Assembly: GCF_014495845.1 (NCBI RefSeq)
Contig: NZ_CP061080.1
Coordinates: forward strand, 2,593,001-2,657,000
Reading direction: 5' to 3'
Source: Aquibium microcysteis
GTDB taxonomy: Bacteria > Pseudomonadota > Alphaproteobacteria > Rhizobiales > Rhizobiaceae
DNA length: 64,000 nucleotides
Both the position numbers and the translations under genes were made by a program. Below, piece after piece: positions 37,379-46,211 of the stretch. Below the pieces are notes generated by a model, which was not told the origin of the DNA, made no database searches, and saw nothing but the letters and a program-made list of their open reading frames with translations. The stretch's first letter is position 1, and every line of letters begins with the position of its first letter.

Positions 37379-39108
37379 GCCGGGATGCCGGGCCCGACCG
37401 GAGCTGGGCCGACGCCGTCGCCGCCGCCTGTCTCCTCGCGATCGACCCCGAAGGCCTCGTCGGGGTGCATCTTCGGGCCCGCGCCGGCCCCGCGCGCGAC
37501 CGCTGGGTGGACCTTGCCCTCGGCTGCTTCCCGAAAGGGGCAGCGCGGCGGCGGCTCCCGGCCGGCTGCGACCCTGCCCGCCTGGCGGGAGGTCTCGACG
37601 TGGCAGCGACGCTGGCCGCCGGCCGGCCGATCCTCGACATCGGGCTTCTGGCTGCAGCGCATGGCGGCACGATCGTCGTGCCGATGGCCGAACGGCTCGA
37701 CCGCGCCCAGACGGCCACCGTCTGCGCCGCCATCGACCGCGGCGCCGTGAGGCTCGAGCGCGACGGCTTTTCCGGCGACCTGCCGGCGCGTTTCGCGCTG
37801 CTCGCTCTCGACGAGGGCGCCGAGCCGGGCGAGACGATTCCGTTCCCGCTCGCCGAACGGCTCGCCTTCGCCATCGATCTTTCGGGCGTCGCCGCCATGG
37901 AAGAATGCGCCCCGGACATGGACACGCTCCTCGCCGCGCGATCGCGGCTGCCCGGTATCCGTCTCGACGATGGCCTGCTCGATGCGCTGGCTGCGCTCGC
38001 CATGGCGCATTCGCCGCGCCGGCTCCTCTTCCTGGTCCGGGCCACCCGTGCCGCAGCCGCGATGCGCGGCAGTCCGGCCGTCGAGACCGAAGACGCAGCC
38101 CTGGCCCTGCGGCTCGTCCTCGGCGTTCAGGCCGTCGCGGAAGCCGCGCAGCAATCCCCGCCGCCACCGCCGCCGGATCCTGCGCAGGAGCGGCGGGAGA
38201 ACGCCGAGGACGGCGCCCAACTGGCCGATGTCGTGCTGGAGGCCGCCGCCGCCGTACTGCCGCCAGGCCTGCTCGAAGGGGCCGGCGCGCCCGCCACCCG
38301 CAAGGGCCGCAGCAGCGGCGCCGGAGCGGCGAGGACGGGTGGGCGCCGCGGACCGGCCGTCGGCATCGCGTCGAAGGCACCCTATCCGGGAGCACGGCCG
38401 GACGTGCTCGCCACCTTGCGCGCCGCGGCTCCGTGGCAGGCGATCCGCCGCGGTCAGGGTCGCGAAGACCGCGGGGATGCTCCGGCAGGAGGCATCATGG
38501 TGCGGACCGACGATTTCCGCTGGCTGCGCCGCCGCGAACCGCAGGGCACCACGGTGGTGTTCGTGGTCGACGCTTCCGGCTCGGCCGCCGCCGCGCGGCT
38601 GGCCGAAGCCAAGGGCGCCGTCGAGCTGCTGCTGGCCGAGAGCTACCGCCGGCGCGACGAAGTGGCGCTCATCGCCTTCCGCGGCACCGGCGCCGACCTC
38701 GTGCTGCCGCCGACGCGATCGCTGGTTCGCGCCAAGCGGGCGCTCGCCGCTCTGCCGGGCGGCGGTGGCACCCCGCTCGCCGATGCGATCCTGGCGGCCG
38801 ACTCGCTGGCCGGCACGGTCACGCGCACGGGGCGGGAGGCTGTCGCCGTGTTCCTGACCGACGGCCGCCCCAACATCGGCTTCGGCGGCGCGCCGGGCCG
38901 GCAACGGGCGGCGGAAGACGCCGAACGTGCGGCCGCGGTGTTCCGTGCAGGCCGGACGCGCGGCGTCGTCATCGACACGGCCTCCCGCCCGCAGGCCGCA
39001 CTGGCGGGCCTCGCGCGCAGGCTCGGCGCGGAGTATTCTCCCCTGCCGCACGGCGACAGCCGGCGGATCAGCCGCGAGCTCTCCGCGCACCTGCACGCCC
39101 GGACCTGA
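37375..39108 (+). CDS. bchD: Magnesium chelatase subunit D
   Basis: A 577-residue chelatase subunit. The N-terminal AAA+-like half has lost Walker residues, as usual. A Pro-rich linker follows (SPPPPPPDP near residue 265). The C-terminal integrin-I/VWA domain has the MIDAS motif VVDASGSAAAARLAEAKG, ALPGGGGTPLADAI and FLTDGRPNIGF. The ATG overlaps the bchI stop. It forms the ATP-hydrolysing motor with BchI. Confidence 0.93.
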   Translation: MSRDAGPDRSWADAVAAACLLAIDPEGLVGVHLRARAGPARDRWVDLALGCFPKGAARRRLPAGCDPARLAGGLDVAATLAAGRPILDIGLLAAAHGGTIVVPMAERLDRAQTATVCAAIDRGAVRLERDGFSGDLPARFALLALDEGAEPGETIPFPLAERLAFAIDLSGVAAMEECAPDMDTLLAARSRLPGIRLDDGLLDALAALAMAHSPRRLLFLVRATRAAAAMRGSPAVETEDAALALRLVLGVQAVAEAAQQSPPPPPPDPAQERRENAEDGAQLADVVLEAAAAVLPPGLLEGAGAPATRKGRSSGAGAARTGGRRGPAVGIASKAPYPGARPDVLATLRAAAPWQAIRRGQGREDRGDAPAGGIMVRTDDFRWLRRREPQGTTVVFVVDASGSAAAARLAEAKGAVELLLAESYRRRDEVALIAFRGTGADLVLPPTRSLVRAKRALAALPGGGGTPLADAILAADSLAGTVTRTGREAVAVFLTDGRPNIGFGGAPGRQRAAEDAERAAAVFRAGRTRGVVIDTASRPQAALAGLARRLGAEYSPLPHGDSRRISRELSAHLHART

Positions 39109-39131
39109 CTCAGCGAAGCCTGGAGCGCTGC

Positions 39132-40001
39132 ATGGAGCGGCCGGATTGGAACAGGCAGGGCCGCGACTGGCCGAACCGCGAAGCGAGCCGTTTCGTGTCG
39201 GCCGCGCGTCTGAACTGGCACGTCCAGGTGATGGGCCGGGGACCCGCGCTGCTCTTGCTGCACGGAACCGGGGCGGCCAGCCACAGCTGGCGCGACGTCG
39301 CTCCCCGTCTCGCCGACCGCTACACCGTCATCGTGCCCGATCTCCCCGGCCACGGCTTCACGGCGATGCCGCCGTCGGAGGGAATGTCCCTGCCCGGAAT
39401 GGCAATGCGCGTCGCCGCCCTCGTCTCCGAACTGGGCCTGGCGCCCGGCGTCGTCGTCGGCCATTCGGCGGGCGCGGCCATTGCCATCCAGATGGCGCTC
39501 GACCTGCGCCTGGCGCCCGACCTGATCCTCTCGCTGAACGGCGCGATCAAGCCCATCCGCGGCGCGGGCGTGTTCTCGCCGCTCGCCAGACTGCTCTTCC
39601 TCAATCCGCTCGCGCCGCGCCTGTTTTCCTGGCGGGCGCAGGCACCGGGCGCGACGGAACGGCTGCTGGCCGGGACCGGCTCGACCATCGATGCGCGCGG
39701 CGTCGCGCTCTATGAGAGGCTGTTCCGGACGGCGGGCCATATCGAGGCGACGCTCGGCATGATGGCGGCCTGGGACCTGGACGACCTGCCGCGGCGCATC
39801 GCACAGCTGAATCCGCGGCTGCTGCTCGTGGCCGCCGCCGGCGACAGGGCGATCCCGCCCGGCGACGCGACCGAACTCGCGCGCCGCACGCCAAGGGCCG
39901 AAGCGCTGCTGCTGCCGACGGGCGGGCACCTCGTCCATGAGGAGCGCCCGGACGAGATCGCCGCGCTGATCGCCGGTCGGGCAGCGGCGGAGCACGCCTG
40001 A
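39132..40001 (+). CDS. bchO: BchO, Mg-chelatase-associated alpha/beta hydrolase
   Basis: A 289-residue alpha/beta hydrolase-fold protein. It has LLLLHGTGAASHSWRDVAP (oxyanion region), VVGHSAGAAIAIQMALD (nucleophile elbow) and LPTGGHLVHEERPDE with the His. In photosynthetic bacteria BchO is always linked to bchI/bchD; its precise role in Mg chelation is unresolved. 23 bases downstream of bchD. Confidence 0.9.
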   Translation: MERPDWNRQGRDWPNREASRFVSAARLNWHVQVMGRGPALLLLHGTGAASHSWRDVAPRLADRYTVIVPDLPGHGFTAMPPSEGMSLPGMAMRVAALVSELGLAPGVVVGHSAGAAIAIQMALDLRLAPDLILSLNGAIKPIRGAGVFSPLARLLFLNPLAPRLFSWRAQAPGATERLLAGTGSTIDARGVALYERLFRTAGHIEATLGMMAAWDLDDLPRRIAQLNPRLLLVAAAGDRAIPPGDATELARRTPRAEALLLPTGGHLVHEERPDEIAALIAGRAAAEHA

Positions 40002-40036
40002 CGTTTTCTTTTGTCATTTCGAATGACATCGCATAC

Positions 40037-40054
40037 TGTCCATTCATGTTGACA
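40037..40054 (+). promoter_or_regulatory. PpsR box overlapping the crtI start
   Basis: TGT (40037-40039), 12 bases, ACA (40052-40054) is a full consensus match that covers the crtI ATG at 40046. A second, near-palindromic element TGTCATTTCGAATGACA with an 11-base spacer lies at 40012-40028. The pair probably forms a tandem operator for crtIB. Confidence 0.75.
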
Positions 40055-41578
40055 AGCCCCGACCGCAACCGAAGGTTCGACCCGACCGGCCGGCGGCCGC
40101 ACGCGGTCGTCGTCGGCTCCGGCTTCGGCGGCCTCGCGGCAGCCGTCCGGCTCGGGGCCCGCGGCTTCCGGGTGACCGTTCTGGAGCGGCTCGAGCGGCT
40201 CGGCGGCCGCGCCTCCGTCCTTGTCCAGGACGGGTTCACCTTCGATCGGGGACCGACCATCGTCACGGCGCCTTTCCTGTTCGAGGAACTCTGGACGCTC
40301 GCCGGGCGGCGGATGCAGGACGACCTCGACCTGCGCGCGCTCGACCCCTTCTACCGCATCCGCTTCGACGACGGCTCGCATGTCGACTGCTGGCGCGACG
40401 CCGACGCCATGCGCGCCGAAGTCGCGCGCGTCGCACCCGGTGACGTCGAGGGCTGGGACCGCTTCATGACGATGGCCCGCGAGATCTGCCGCATCGGCTT
40501 CGAGCAGCTCGGCCACCGGCCGTTCTCGTCCTTCGCCGACATGCTGCGCATCGCACCCGATCTCATCCGCCTTCAGGGCTGGCGCAGCGTCCACGGTCTC
40601 GTCGCGTCCTTCGTCCGCTCGACGAAGCTGCGCACCGTGCTGAGCTTCCATCCTCTCCTCATCGGCGGCAACCCGTTCCGTGCCCCCGCCATCTACTGCC
40701 TGATCCCGGATCTCGAGCGGCGCTGGGGCGTGCACTATCCCCTCGGCGGCGTCGGCCGGCTGGTCGACGGCCTCGCAGGACTGATCGCCGGGCAAGGCGG
40801 GATGCTGCGCACGCGGGCCGAAGTCGCGGAAATCGAGACGAAGGACGGCCGCGCCACAGGCGTGCGGCTCGTCTCCGGTGAACGCATCGCTGCGAATCTC
40901 GTCGTCTCGAACGCCGATGCGGCCACCACCTATGGCCGCCTGCTCGACAAGGCGGCGGCCCGCCGCTGGAGCGACCGCCGGATCGAGCGCGCGCGCCATT
41001 CGATGGGCCTGCTCGTCTGGTTCTTCGGCACGAGCGGCCGCTTCGATGCCGTCGGCCATCACACCATCCTGCTCGGCCCGCGCTACAGGGGCCTGATCGA
41101 GGACGTCTTCGAGCGCAAGCGCCTGACGGACGACTTCTCCATCTACCTCCACCGTCCGAGCGCCAGCGATCCCGGCGTCGCGCCCGCGGGCTGCGATGCC
41201 TTCTACGCGCTGACCCCTGTCCCCAACCTGAAGGGCGACGTCGACTGGTCGGTCGAATCGGAGCGGCGCCGCGCGGCGATCGAGCGCCGTCTCGCGGAAA
41301 CGGTGATGCCGGGCCTGCCCGGCCGCATCGTCACCTCGAGGGTGATCACGCCGGTCGACTTTCGCGACGACTACCTGTCCGCTTACGGCGCCGGCTTCGG
41401 CTTCGAACCGGTCCTGACGCAGAGCGCGTGGTTCCGCCCGCACAACCGCAGCGAAACCGTCCGCGACCTCTTCCTGGTCGGCGCGGGAACGCATCCGGGC
41501 GCCGGACTTCCGGGTGTGCTGTCGTCCGCCCGCATCCTCGACACGGTCGTGCCCGATGCCAGCGCCTACCTTCGATAG
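40046..41578 (+). CDS. crtI: Phytoene desaturase
   Basis: A 510-residue FAD-dependent desaturase converting phytoene to neurosporene or lycopene. Dinucleotide motif VVVGSGFGGLAAAVRLGARG is near residue 24, then LERLGGRASV and the substrate region GPTIVTAP. The C-terminal FAD signature reads LVGAGTHPGAGLPGVLSSA. Start ATG 40046 lies within a PpsR box; no other start precedes the FAD motif. It overlaps crtB by 23 bases. Confidence 0.95.
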   Translation: MLTSPDRNRRFDPTGRRPHAVVVGSGFGGLAAAVRLGARGFRVTVLERLERLGGRASVLVQDGFTFDRGPTIVTAPFLFEELWTLAGRRMQDDLDLRALDPFYRIRFDDGSHVDCWRDADAMRAEVARVAPGDVEGWDRFMTMAREICRIGFEQLGHRPFSSFADMLRIAPDLIRLQGWRSVHGLVASFVRSTKLRTVLSFHPLLIGGNPFRAPAIYCLIPDLERRWGVHYPLGGVGRLVDGLAGLIAGQGGMLRTRAEVAEIETKDGRATGVRLVSGERIAANLVVSNADAATTYGRLLDKAAARRWSDRRIERARHSMGLLVWFFGTSGRFDAVGHHTILLGPRYRGLIEDVFERKRLTDDFSIYLHRPSASDPGVAPAGCDAFYALTPVPNLKGDVDWSVESERRRAAIERRLAETVMPGLPGRIVTSRVITPVDFRDDYLSAYGAGFGFEPVLTQSAWFRPHNRSETVRDLFLVGAGTHPGAGLPGVLSSARILDTVVPDASAYLR

Positions 41579-42638
41579 ACGCTTCTCGACCCCGGCCGAC
41601 TGCGCGGCCTGCCGCCAGGCGATCCGCCAGGGCTCGCGCTCCTTCTACCTCGCCTCCCTCCTGTTGCCGGTGGCGATCCGGGAGCCGGCCTACGCCGTCT
41701 ATGCCTTCTGCCGCATGGCCGACGACCGCATCGACAAGGAAGACGGCGGACTGCACGCGGTGGCGGACATGCGGGCGCTGCTCGACCGCGTCTACGCCGG
41801 CGCGCCCGGCCAAAGCACCGTCGAGCGCGCCTTCGCCGATGTCGTGATGGCCTTCGCCATTCCCCGCGCCCTCCCCGACGCGCTGCTGGAAGGGCTCGCC
41901 TGGGATGCGCAGGCGCGCCGCTACGAGACCTTGGCCGATCTTCGCGCCTATGCCATGCGCGTCGCAGGCTCCGTCGGCGCGATGATGACGCTGGTGATGG
42001 ACCGCCGCCTGCCGGCGGTTCTCGCCCGTGCCTGCGACCTCGGCGTCGCCATGCAGCTCACCAATATCTGCCGCGACGTCGGCGAGGATGCCCGTGCCGG
42101 ACGGCTCTATCTGCCCCTCGACATGCTGCGGCGACACGGCATCGATCCACAGCGGTTCCTCGCCGACCCCGTCTGCACGCCGGCGCTGCGGGCGGTCGTG
42201 GCGGAACTGCTGGCCGAGGCCGAGAAGCTCTACGACCGCTCTCTCAGCGGCATCGCGGCGCTTCCGGCATCGACGCGGATCGGAATCGCGGCCGCACGCC
42301 TGCTCTACCGGGAGATCGGACGCGGCGTCGCGGCCGGCCTCGACCCGGTCGCGCGTCGCTCCGTCGTCGCCGCGCCGCGCAAGCTCGCCCTCATGCTGGA
42401 AGCGGTCGGCCAGTCCTATCCGGCGGAGGCGCCCTCCGCGTGGCCGGCGCTCGACGAGGCTCGCGGCATGATCCGCGCGGTCGTCCGGTCGGCGCCGCCC
42501 GCGCGCAGCCCCGCGATGCCTCCCTGGTGGCGGGTCGAGGCGCGCGCCCTGCGGATGGTCGAACTGCTCCATACGTTCCAACGCCGCCCGCAGGCGGGGC
42601 GGCTGCCGCTGGGGCGGGCCCAGCGTTCGCAGCCGTGA
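41556..42638 (+). CDS. crtB: Phytoene synthase
   Basis: A 360-residue trans-isoprenyl synthase joining two geranylgeranyl diphosphates. The first Asp-rich motif is RMADDRIDKED (about residues 53-63). The second is QLTNICRDVGEDARAGRLYLP (DxxxD), near 168-188. It overlaps crtI by 23 bases and a small ORF at its end by GTGA. The C-terminal 60 residues are Pro/Arg-rich and not conserved. Confidence 0.94.
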   Translation: MPAPTFDRRFSTPADCAACRQAIRQGSRSFYLASLLLPVAIREPAYAVYAFCRMADDRIDKEDGGLHAVADMRALLDRVYAGAPGQSTVERAFADVVMAFAIPRALPDALLEGLAWDAQARRYETLADLRAYAMRVAGSVGAMMTLVMDRRLPAVLARACDLGVAMQLTNICRDVGEDARAGRLYLPLDMLRRHGIDPQRFLADPVCTPALRAVVAELLAEAEKLYDRSLSGIAALPASTRIGIAAARLLYREIGRGVAAGLDPVARRSVVAAPRKLALMLEAVGQSYPAEAPSAWPALDEARGMIRAVVRSAPPARSPAMPPWWRVEARALRMVELLHTFQRRPQAGRLPLGRAQRSQP

Positions 42639-42808
42639 GCTCCGGTTACATCATCCTCTTCGAACTGGTGCTGGTGCTCGGCCTGGCGCTCGTCTTCGGC
42701 GTGCGCGAACTGCGCAACCTGCGGCGCTTCGACCGGGAGCGGGCGGAACGGAACCGGCAGGCGGCAGCCACGGCCAGACGCGCGGAGGACGGCCAGGGCG
42801 GCGACTGA
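42635..42808 (+). CDS. 57-residue single-pass membrane protein coupled to crtB
   Basis: The GTG at 42635 overlaps the crtB stop (GTGA). The product has one hydrophobic segment (YIILFELVLVLGLALVFG, residues 5-22) followed by a highly basic/acidic helix RELRNLRRFDRERAERN and an Ala/Arg tail. This is a topology of a small inner-membrane protein with cytoplasmic amphipathic tail. I do not know a named family. Coupling to crtB suggests a role near carotenoid synthesis at the membrane. Confidence 0.65.
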   Translation: MSSGYIILFELVLVLGLALVFGVRELRNLRRFDRERAERNRQAAATARRAEDGQGGD

Positions 42809-42841
42809 GCCTGCTGCGGGCGGACGATGCACCGGCAGCCG

Positions 42842-43789
42842 CTAGCGGCGCCGGGGCATCCGGAACGGCAGAAGCATGCGCACCCATGGCGATGCGAAGC
42901 GGTCGAGATCGACGCTTTCGCAGACGGTGGGTCCGGCCCGGCCGGGCTCGCCCGCGATGCAGCCGGTCCGGGTGTAGAAGGGTGTGTCCTCGAAGGTGCG
43001 GATGCCGGACGGCGCCTGCGCCGAGCGGAGGCTGCGGGCCACCCGCCAGAGCGTACCCGGCAGCGGCCGGACCGGCGGACGCGCCGCCTGCCCGATGCTG
43101 CCGTCGGCACGGTAGGACAGCGCCAGCCCCCTCTCCCCGCCCCGCCGCGTCTCGACGTCGTAGAAGATCGTCGTCTCGCCGGCGACGGCCGTGCGCGACC
43201 ATGTCCAGCTGCGAAAGCCGTTCTCGATCGGCTCGTCGCCGGCATTCATGTCGACATAGGCCGATCCGCTCCAGGCCAGGCGCGGATCGTCGAAGGATAC
43301 CGCCGCACGCGCCAGCGGCGCCACCGGCCGCCAGCGATGCAGGCCGTCCGCATCGAGCGCGTGCACCGTGCCGAACAGCGGCCCCGGATCCACGACGACG
43401 CGCCCCGCCATCCGTCGCGGCAGCGGAAAGGCCCGTTCCTCGATCTCGATGACGAGCTTGCCTCCGTCCCATCGCATCCTGCTCGGGCCGACCGTCAGCT
43501 GGTCCGGCGTCCGCGCCAGCGCCCCCGCGCCCCGCTCGGTCATGGCCCAGCGTCCAGGACCCGCGCCGTAGAGGATGGCATTCACCGCGACATGGTCCAG
43601 CGGGTCGCTTCGGCCGCGCCCCCGCGCCCAGGCATAGTAGGGCGAGAAGACGCTGCCGACGAAGGCGATGATCGTCAGCGCGTGGCGTCCGTCGTCGCTG
43701 GTCGCGTCGACGTACCACCAGGCATAGCCGCCGGGCGGAACGTCGCCGTCGAAGCGAAGTCGCGGGTCAGGAGATCCGCCGCGTGCCAG
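42842..43789 (-). CDS. crtC: Hydroxyneurosporene synthase CrtC, start unclear
   Basis: About 315 residues. The CrtC signature is PPGGYAWWYVDATSDDGRH then IIAFVGSVFSPYYAWARGRG, with WAMTERG further on. It hydrates the psi end of acyclic carotenoids. The family usually has 15-30 residues before PPGGY. In this frame no ATG, GTG or TTG exists between 43858 and that motif; the only near-cognate start is CTG 43789, giving a 20-residue lead. The start lies inside crtD (115-base overlap). The stop at 42842 is convergent with the crtB-linked ORF. A sequencing slip in this stretch is the alternative. Confidence 0.85.
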   Translation of the reverse strand: MARGGSPDPRLRFDGDVPPGGYAWWYVDATSDDGRHALTIIAFVGSVFSPYYAWARGRGRSDPLDHVAVNAILYGAGPGRWAMTERGAGALARTPDQLTVGPSRMRWDGGKLVIEIEERAFPLPRRMAGRVVVDPGPLFGTVHALDADGLHRWRPVAPLARAAVSFDDPRLAWSGSAYVDMNAGDEPIENGFRSWTWSRTAVAGETTIFYDVETRRGGERGLALSYRADGSIGQAARPPVRPLPGTLWRVARSLRSAQAPSGIRTFEDTPFYTRTGCIAGEPGRAGPTVCESVDLDRFASPWVRMLLPFRMPRRR

Positions 43790-45264
43790 CCCGAGAGCGC
43801 CGCCATCGGCAGGCCGGGCCCCGGATGCACCGCCCCTCCCGCGAGGTAGAGCCCCGGGACGCGGCTCCTCGCCGTCGGCCGCTGGAAGGACGCCGCCCAG
43901 CCGTGCGAAGCCCTGCCGTAGAGCGCTCCGCCCGTCGCCGGGAACAGCCGCCCGAACGCCGCCGGCGGCGTCGTCTTCGTCTCGACGATCGTCGGCGCGA
44001 AACCCGACCGCCGCAGTCTCCTCTCGAAGGCTTCGACGCATGCCGCGATCTCCTCGCTCCGAAGTGACGTGGTACCGGTCTCGGCCGGCGCATTGATGAT
44101 GGCGAACAGCCGCTCCGGCCCGGCCGGCGCGGCGGCACCGTCGTCGCGGTCCTGCGCGCAGACGTAGACGGTCGGGTCCGCGGGAAGCCTGCGCCGTGCG
44201 AAGATGTCGTCGAACTCGCTCCGGTAGTCGGCCGAGAAGAAGACGCCGTGCCGGGTCAGCGGGAAACCGTCCGAACCGGCGACCATCGACAGCGTCAGCG
44301 CCGAGAGCGACCGCTCCGTGTCGGCGACCGGCGGGACGGCGCGCCCCGCCGATGCGCCGAGCAGGCCGGCCGCAAGCGCGGCCGGATCGCCGTTGAAGAC
44401 GACGGCATCGGCCTCCACCATCTCGCCAGACGAAAGCCGCACGCCTGCCGTCCGGCCCGCCCGGATCACGATCTCCTCCACGGCCGCATCGCAGCGGATC
44501 GCCGCGCCGGCCGACGTCGCGGCGCCCGTCAGCCCCTCCGCCAGCCGGCGCATGCCGCCCTCGACCAGCCATACGCCCGACTGTTCGACATGGGCGACAA
44601 GCATCAGGGGGCCGGGTGCCGCATAGGGCGAGGATCCGCAATAAGTGGCATAGCGGCCGAAGAGCTGGCGCAGGCGCTCGTCCGCGAAATGGGACGACAC
44701 CACCTGCCACAGCGACGAGAAGGCCCGGATGCGGGCGAGCGCGGCGAGGCCGCCGATCCCGCCGCCGGCGACGAGCTTCGGCAGCCCCGGCTCGGGTTCG
44801 CGCATGAAGGATGCGTCGAGCGTGCGGAATACCTCCCGCGTCCGGTCGCAGAAGGCACGATAGGCTTTCGCTTCCCGCGTGCCGGCGAAGACGCCGATGG
44901 CCTCCGCCGACCGGTCGACGTCTGCGTAAAGGTCGAGGCGGGACCCGTCGGGCCACCAGTGCCGGGCGAGGATGTCCGCCTTCGTCGTCGGCACGCGCTC
45001 TGCAAAACTCAGCCCGGCCGCCGCGAACAACCCCTCGAAGATGCCGCGCATGGTCAGCACGGTCGGCCCCGAATCCACCGGACGGCCCGCCACCTCGATC
45101 GCACGGAGCTTGCCGCCGGGGCGCGGTTCCTTCTCGAGCACCGTGACCCGATGCCCGCGGGACGCCAGGAGCAGGGCGGCGGAAAGCCCGCCGACGCCTG
45201 CGCCGACGACCGCCACCCGTCTTCCGGTCTCCCCCCCGCCGCTGCGGAACGCTTCCTTCGCCAT
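43675..45264 (-). CDS. crtD: Hydroxyneurosporene/rhodopin desaturase CrtD
   Basis: A 529-residue FAD-dependent 3,4-desaturase. It has VAVVGAGVGGLSAALLLASRG near residue 17, KEPRPGGKLRAIEV, DSGPTVLTMRGIFEGLF, and the C-terminal YLAGGAVHPGPGLPMAALSG. It introduces the terminal double bond after CrtC hydration. It begins 8 bases from a PpsR box shared with crtE, which is divergent. The C-terminal tail overlaps crtC. Confidence 0.93.
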   Translation of the reverse strand: MAKEAFRSGGGETGRRVAVVGAGVGGLSAALLLASRGHRVTVLEKEPRPGGKLRAIEVAGRPVDSGPTVLTMRGIFEGLFAAAGLSFAERVPTTKADILARHWWPDGSRLDLYADVDRSAEAIGVFAGTREAKAYRAFCDRTREVFRTLDASFMREPEPGLPKLVAGGGIGGLAALARIRAFSSLWQVVSSHFADERLRQLFGRYATYCGSSPYAAPGPLMLVAHVEQSGVWLVEGGMRRLAEGLTGAATSAGAAIRCDAAVEEIVIRAGRTAGVRLSSGEMVEADAVVFNGDPAALAAGLLGASAGRAVPPVADTERSLSALTLSMVAGSDGFPLTRHGVFFSADYRSEFDDIFARRRLPADPTVYVCAQDRDDGAAAPAGPERLFAIINAPAETGTTSLRSEEIAACVEAFERRLRRSGFAPTIVETKTTPPAAFGRLFPATGGALYGRASHGWAASFQRPTARSRVPGLYLAGGAVHPGPGLPMAALSGWHAADLLTRDFASTATFRPAAMPGGTSTRPATTDATR

Positions 45265-45271
45265 GCCCTTG

Positions 45272-45289
45272 TGTAAACTATTTTTTACA
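45272..45289. promoter_or_regulatory. PpsR box between crtD and crtE
   Basis: TGT (45272-45274), 12 bases including a T-rich run, ACA (45287-45289). It lies in the 68-bp divergent region, 8 bases before crtD and 44 before crtE, so it can control both. It fits the TGT-N12-ACA consensus exactly. Confidence 0.82.
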
Positions 45290-45332
45290 TGCAATGTAGT
45301 CCAAACAACGTGACAGCTGGAGGATACCGCCC

Positions 45333-46211
45333 ATGTCCCTCGACGATGCCGCCAACCGCATCGAACAGGCCCTCCGGCACGCCTTGGCGCGAAGTTGCGG
45401 ACGCTCTGCGCCGCCGAGGATTGCGGCCGCCATGCAGCATGCGGTCTTCCCGGGCGGCCAGAGGATCCGGCCCCGGCTGACGCTCTCCATCGCCGCGGCG
45501 TGCGGCGACGACGTGCCGCTCCTGTCGGCCGCCGGCGCGGCTGCGGTGGAACTGCTGCATTGCGCCTCGCTCGTTCACGACGACATGCCGTGCTTCGACA
45601 ATGCCGGCATACGGCGCGGCAGGCCTTCCGTGCACGCCGCCTATGGCGAGCAGATCGCGCTGCTGTCAGGCGACGGCCTGATCGTGCTCGCCTTTGAAAC
45701 GGTGGCGCTCGCAGCCGCGGCCGATCCGCTGCGCGCGGCGGCACTCTCGGGCGTCGTGGCGCGTGCCGTCGGCATGCCCTACGGGATCGTCGCCGGTCAG
45801 GCCTGGGAGAGCGAGCCGTCACCCGACCTCGTCGCCTATCAGCGTGCCAAGACCGGTTCGCTCTTTGCCGGTGCCTCGATGGCGGGCGCGGCGGCGGCCG
45901 GACATGATGCGGAGCCCTGGGGTGCGCTCGGCTTCTGCCTCGGCGAGGCCTACCAGGTGGCTGACGATATCCGCGACGTGCTGTGCAGCGAGGCCGAGAT
46001 CGGCAAACCGATCGGTCAGGACGAGGCGCTCGGGCGGCCGAACATGGTGCGCGAACTAGGCGTCGCCGGCGCTGCCCGGCGGCTGAAGGACCTCGTCGAC
46101 GAAGCGGTGGCATCGGTCCCGGCCTGTCCCGGGCAGACGGTGCTTCGGGCCGAAATCCAGAGCCAGGCCTCGCGCTTCCTGCCGCGGGAGGCCTCCAGGG
46201 TCGCAGCGTGA
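45333..46211 (+). CDS. crtE: Geranylgeranyl diphosphate synthase
   Basis: A 292-residue prenyltransferase. First Asp-rich motif LVHDDMPCFDNAGIRRG (about residues 82-98), second YQVADDIRDVL near 208-218, and FPGGQRIRPRL near the N-terminus. It makes the C20 precursor for phytoene and for the bacteriochlorophyll tail. GGAGG lies 9 bases upstream of the ATG. It overlaps crtF by GTGA. Confidence 0.94.
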   Translation: MSLDDAANRIEQALRHALARSCGRSAPPRIAAAMQHAVFPGGQRIRPRLTLSIAAACGDDVPLLSAAGAAAVELLHCASLVHDDMPCFDNAGIRRGRPSVHAAYGEQIALLSGDGLIVLAFETVALAAAADPLRAAALSGVVARAVGMPYGIVAGQAWESEPSPDLVAYQRAKTGSLFAGASMAGAAAAGHDAEPWGALGFCLGEAYQVADDIRDVLCSEAEIGKPIGQDEALGRPNMVRELGVAGAARRLKDLVDEAVASVPACPGQTVLRAEIQSQASRFLPREASRVAA

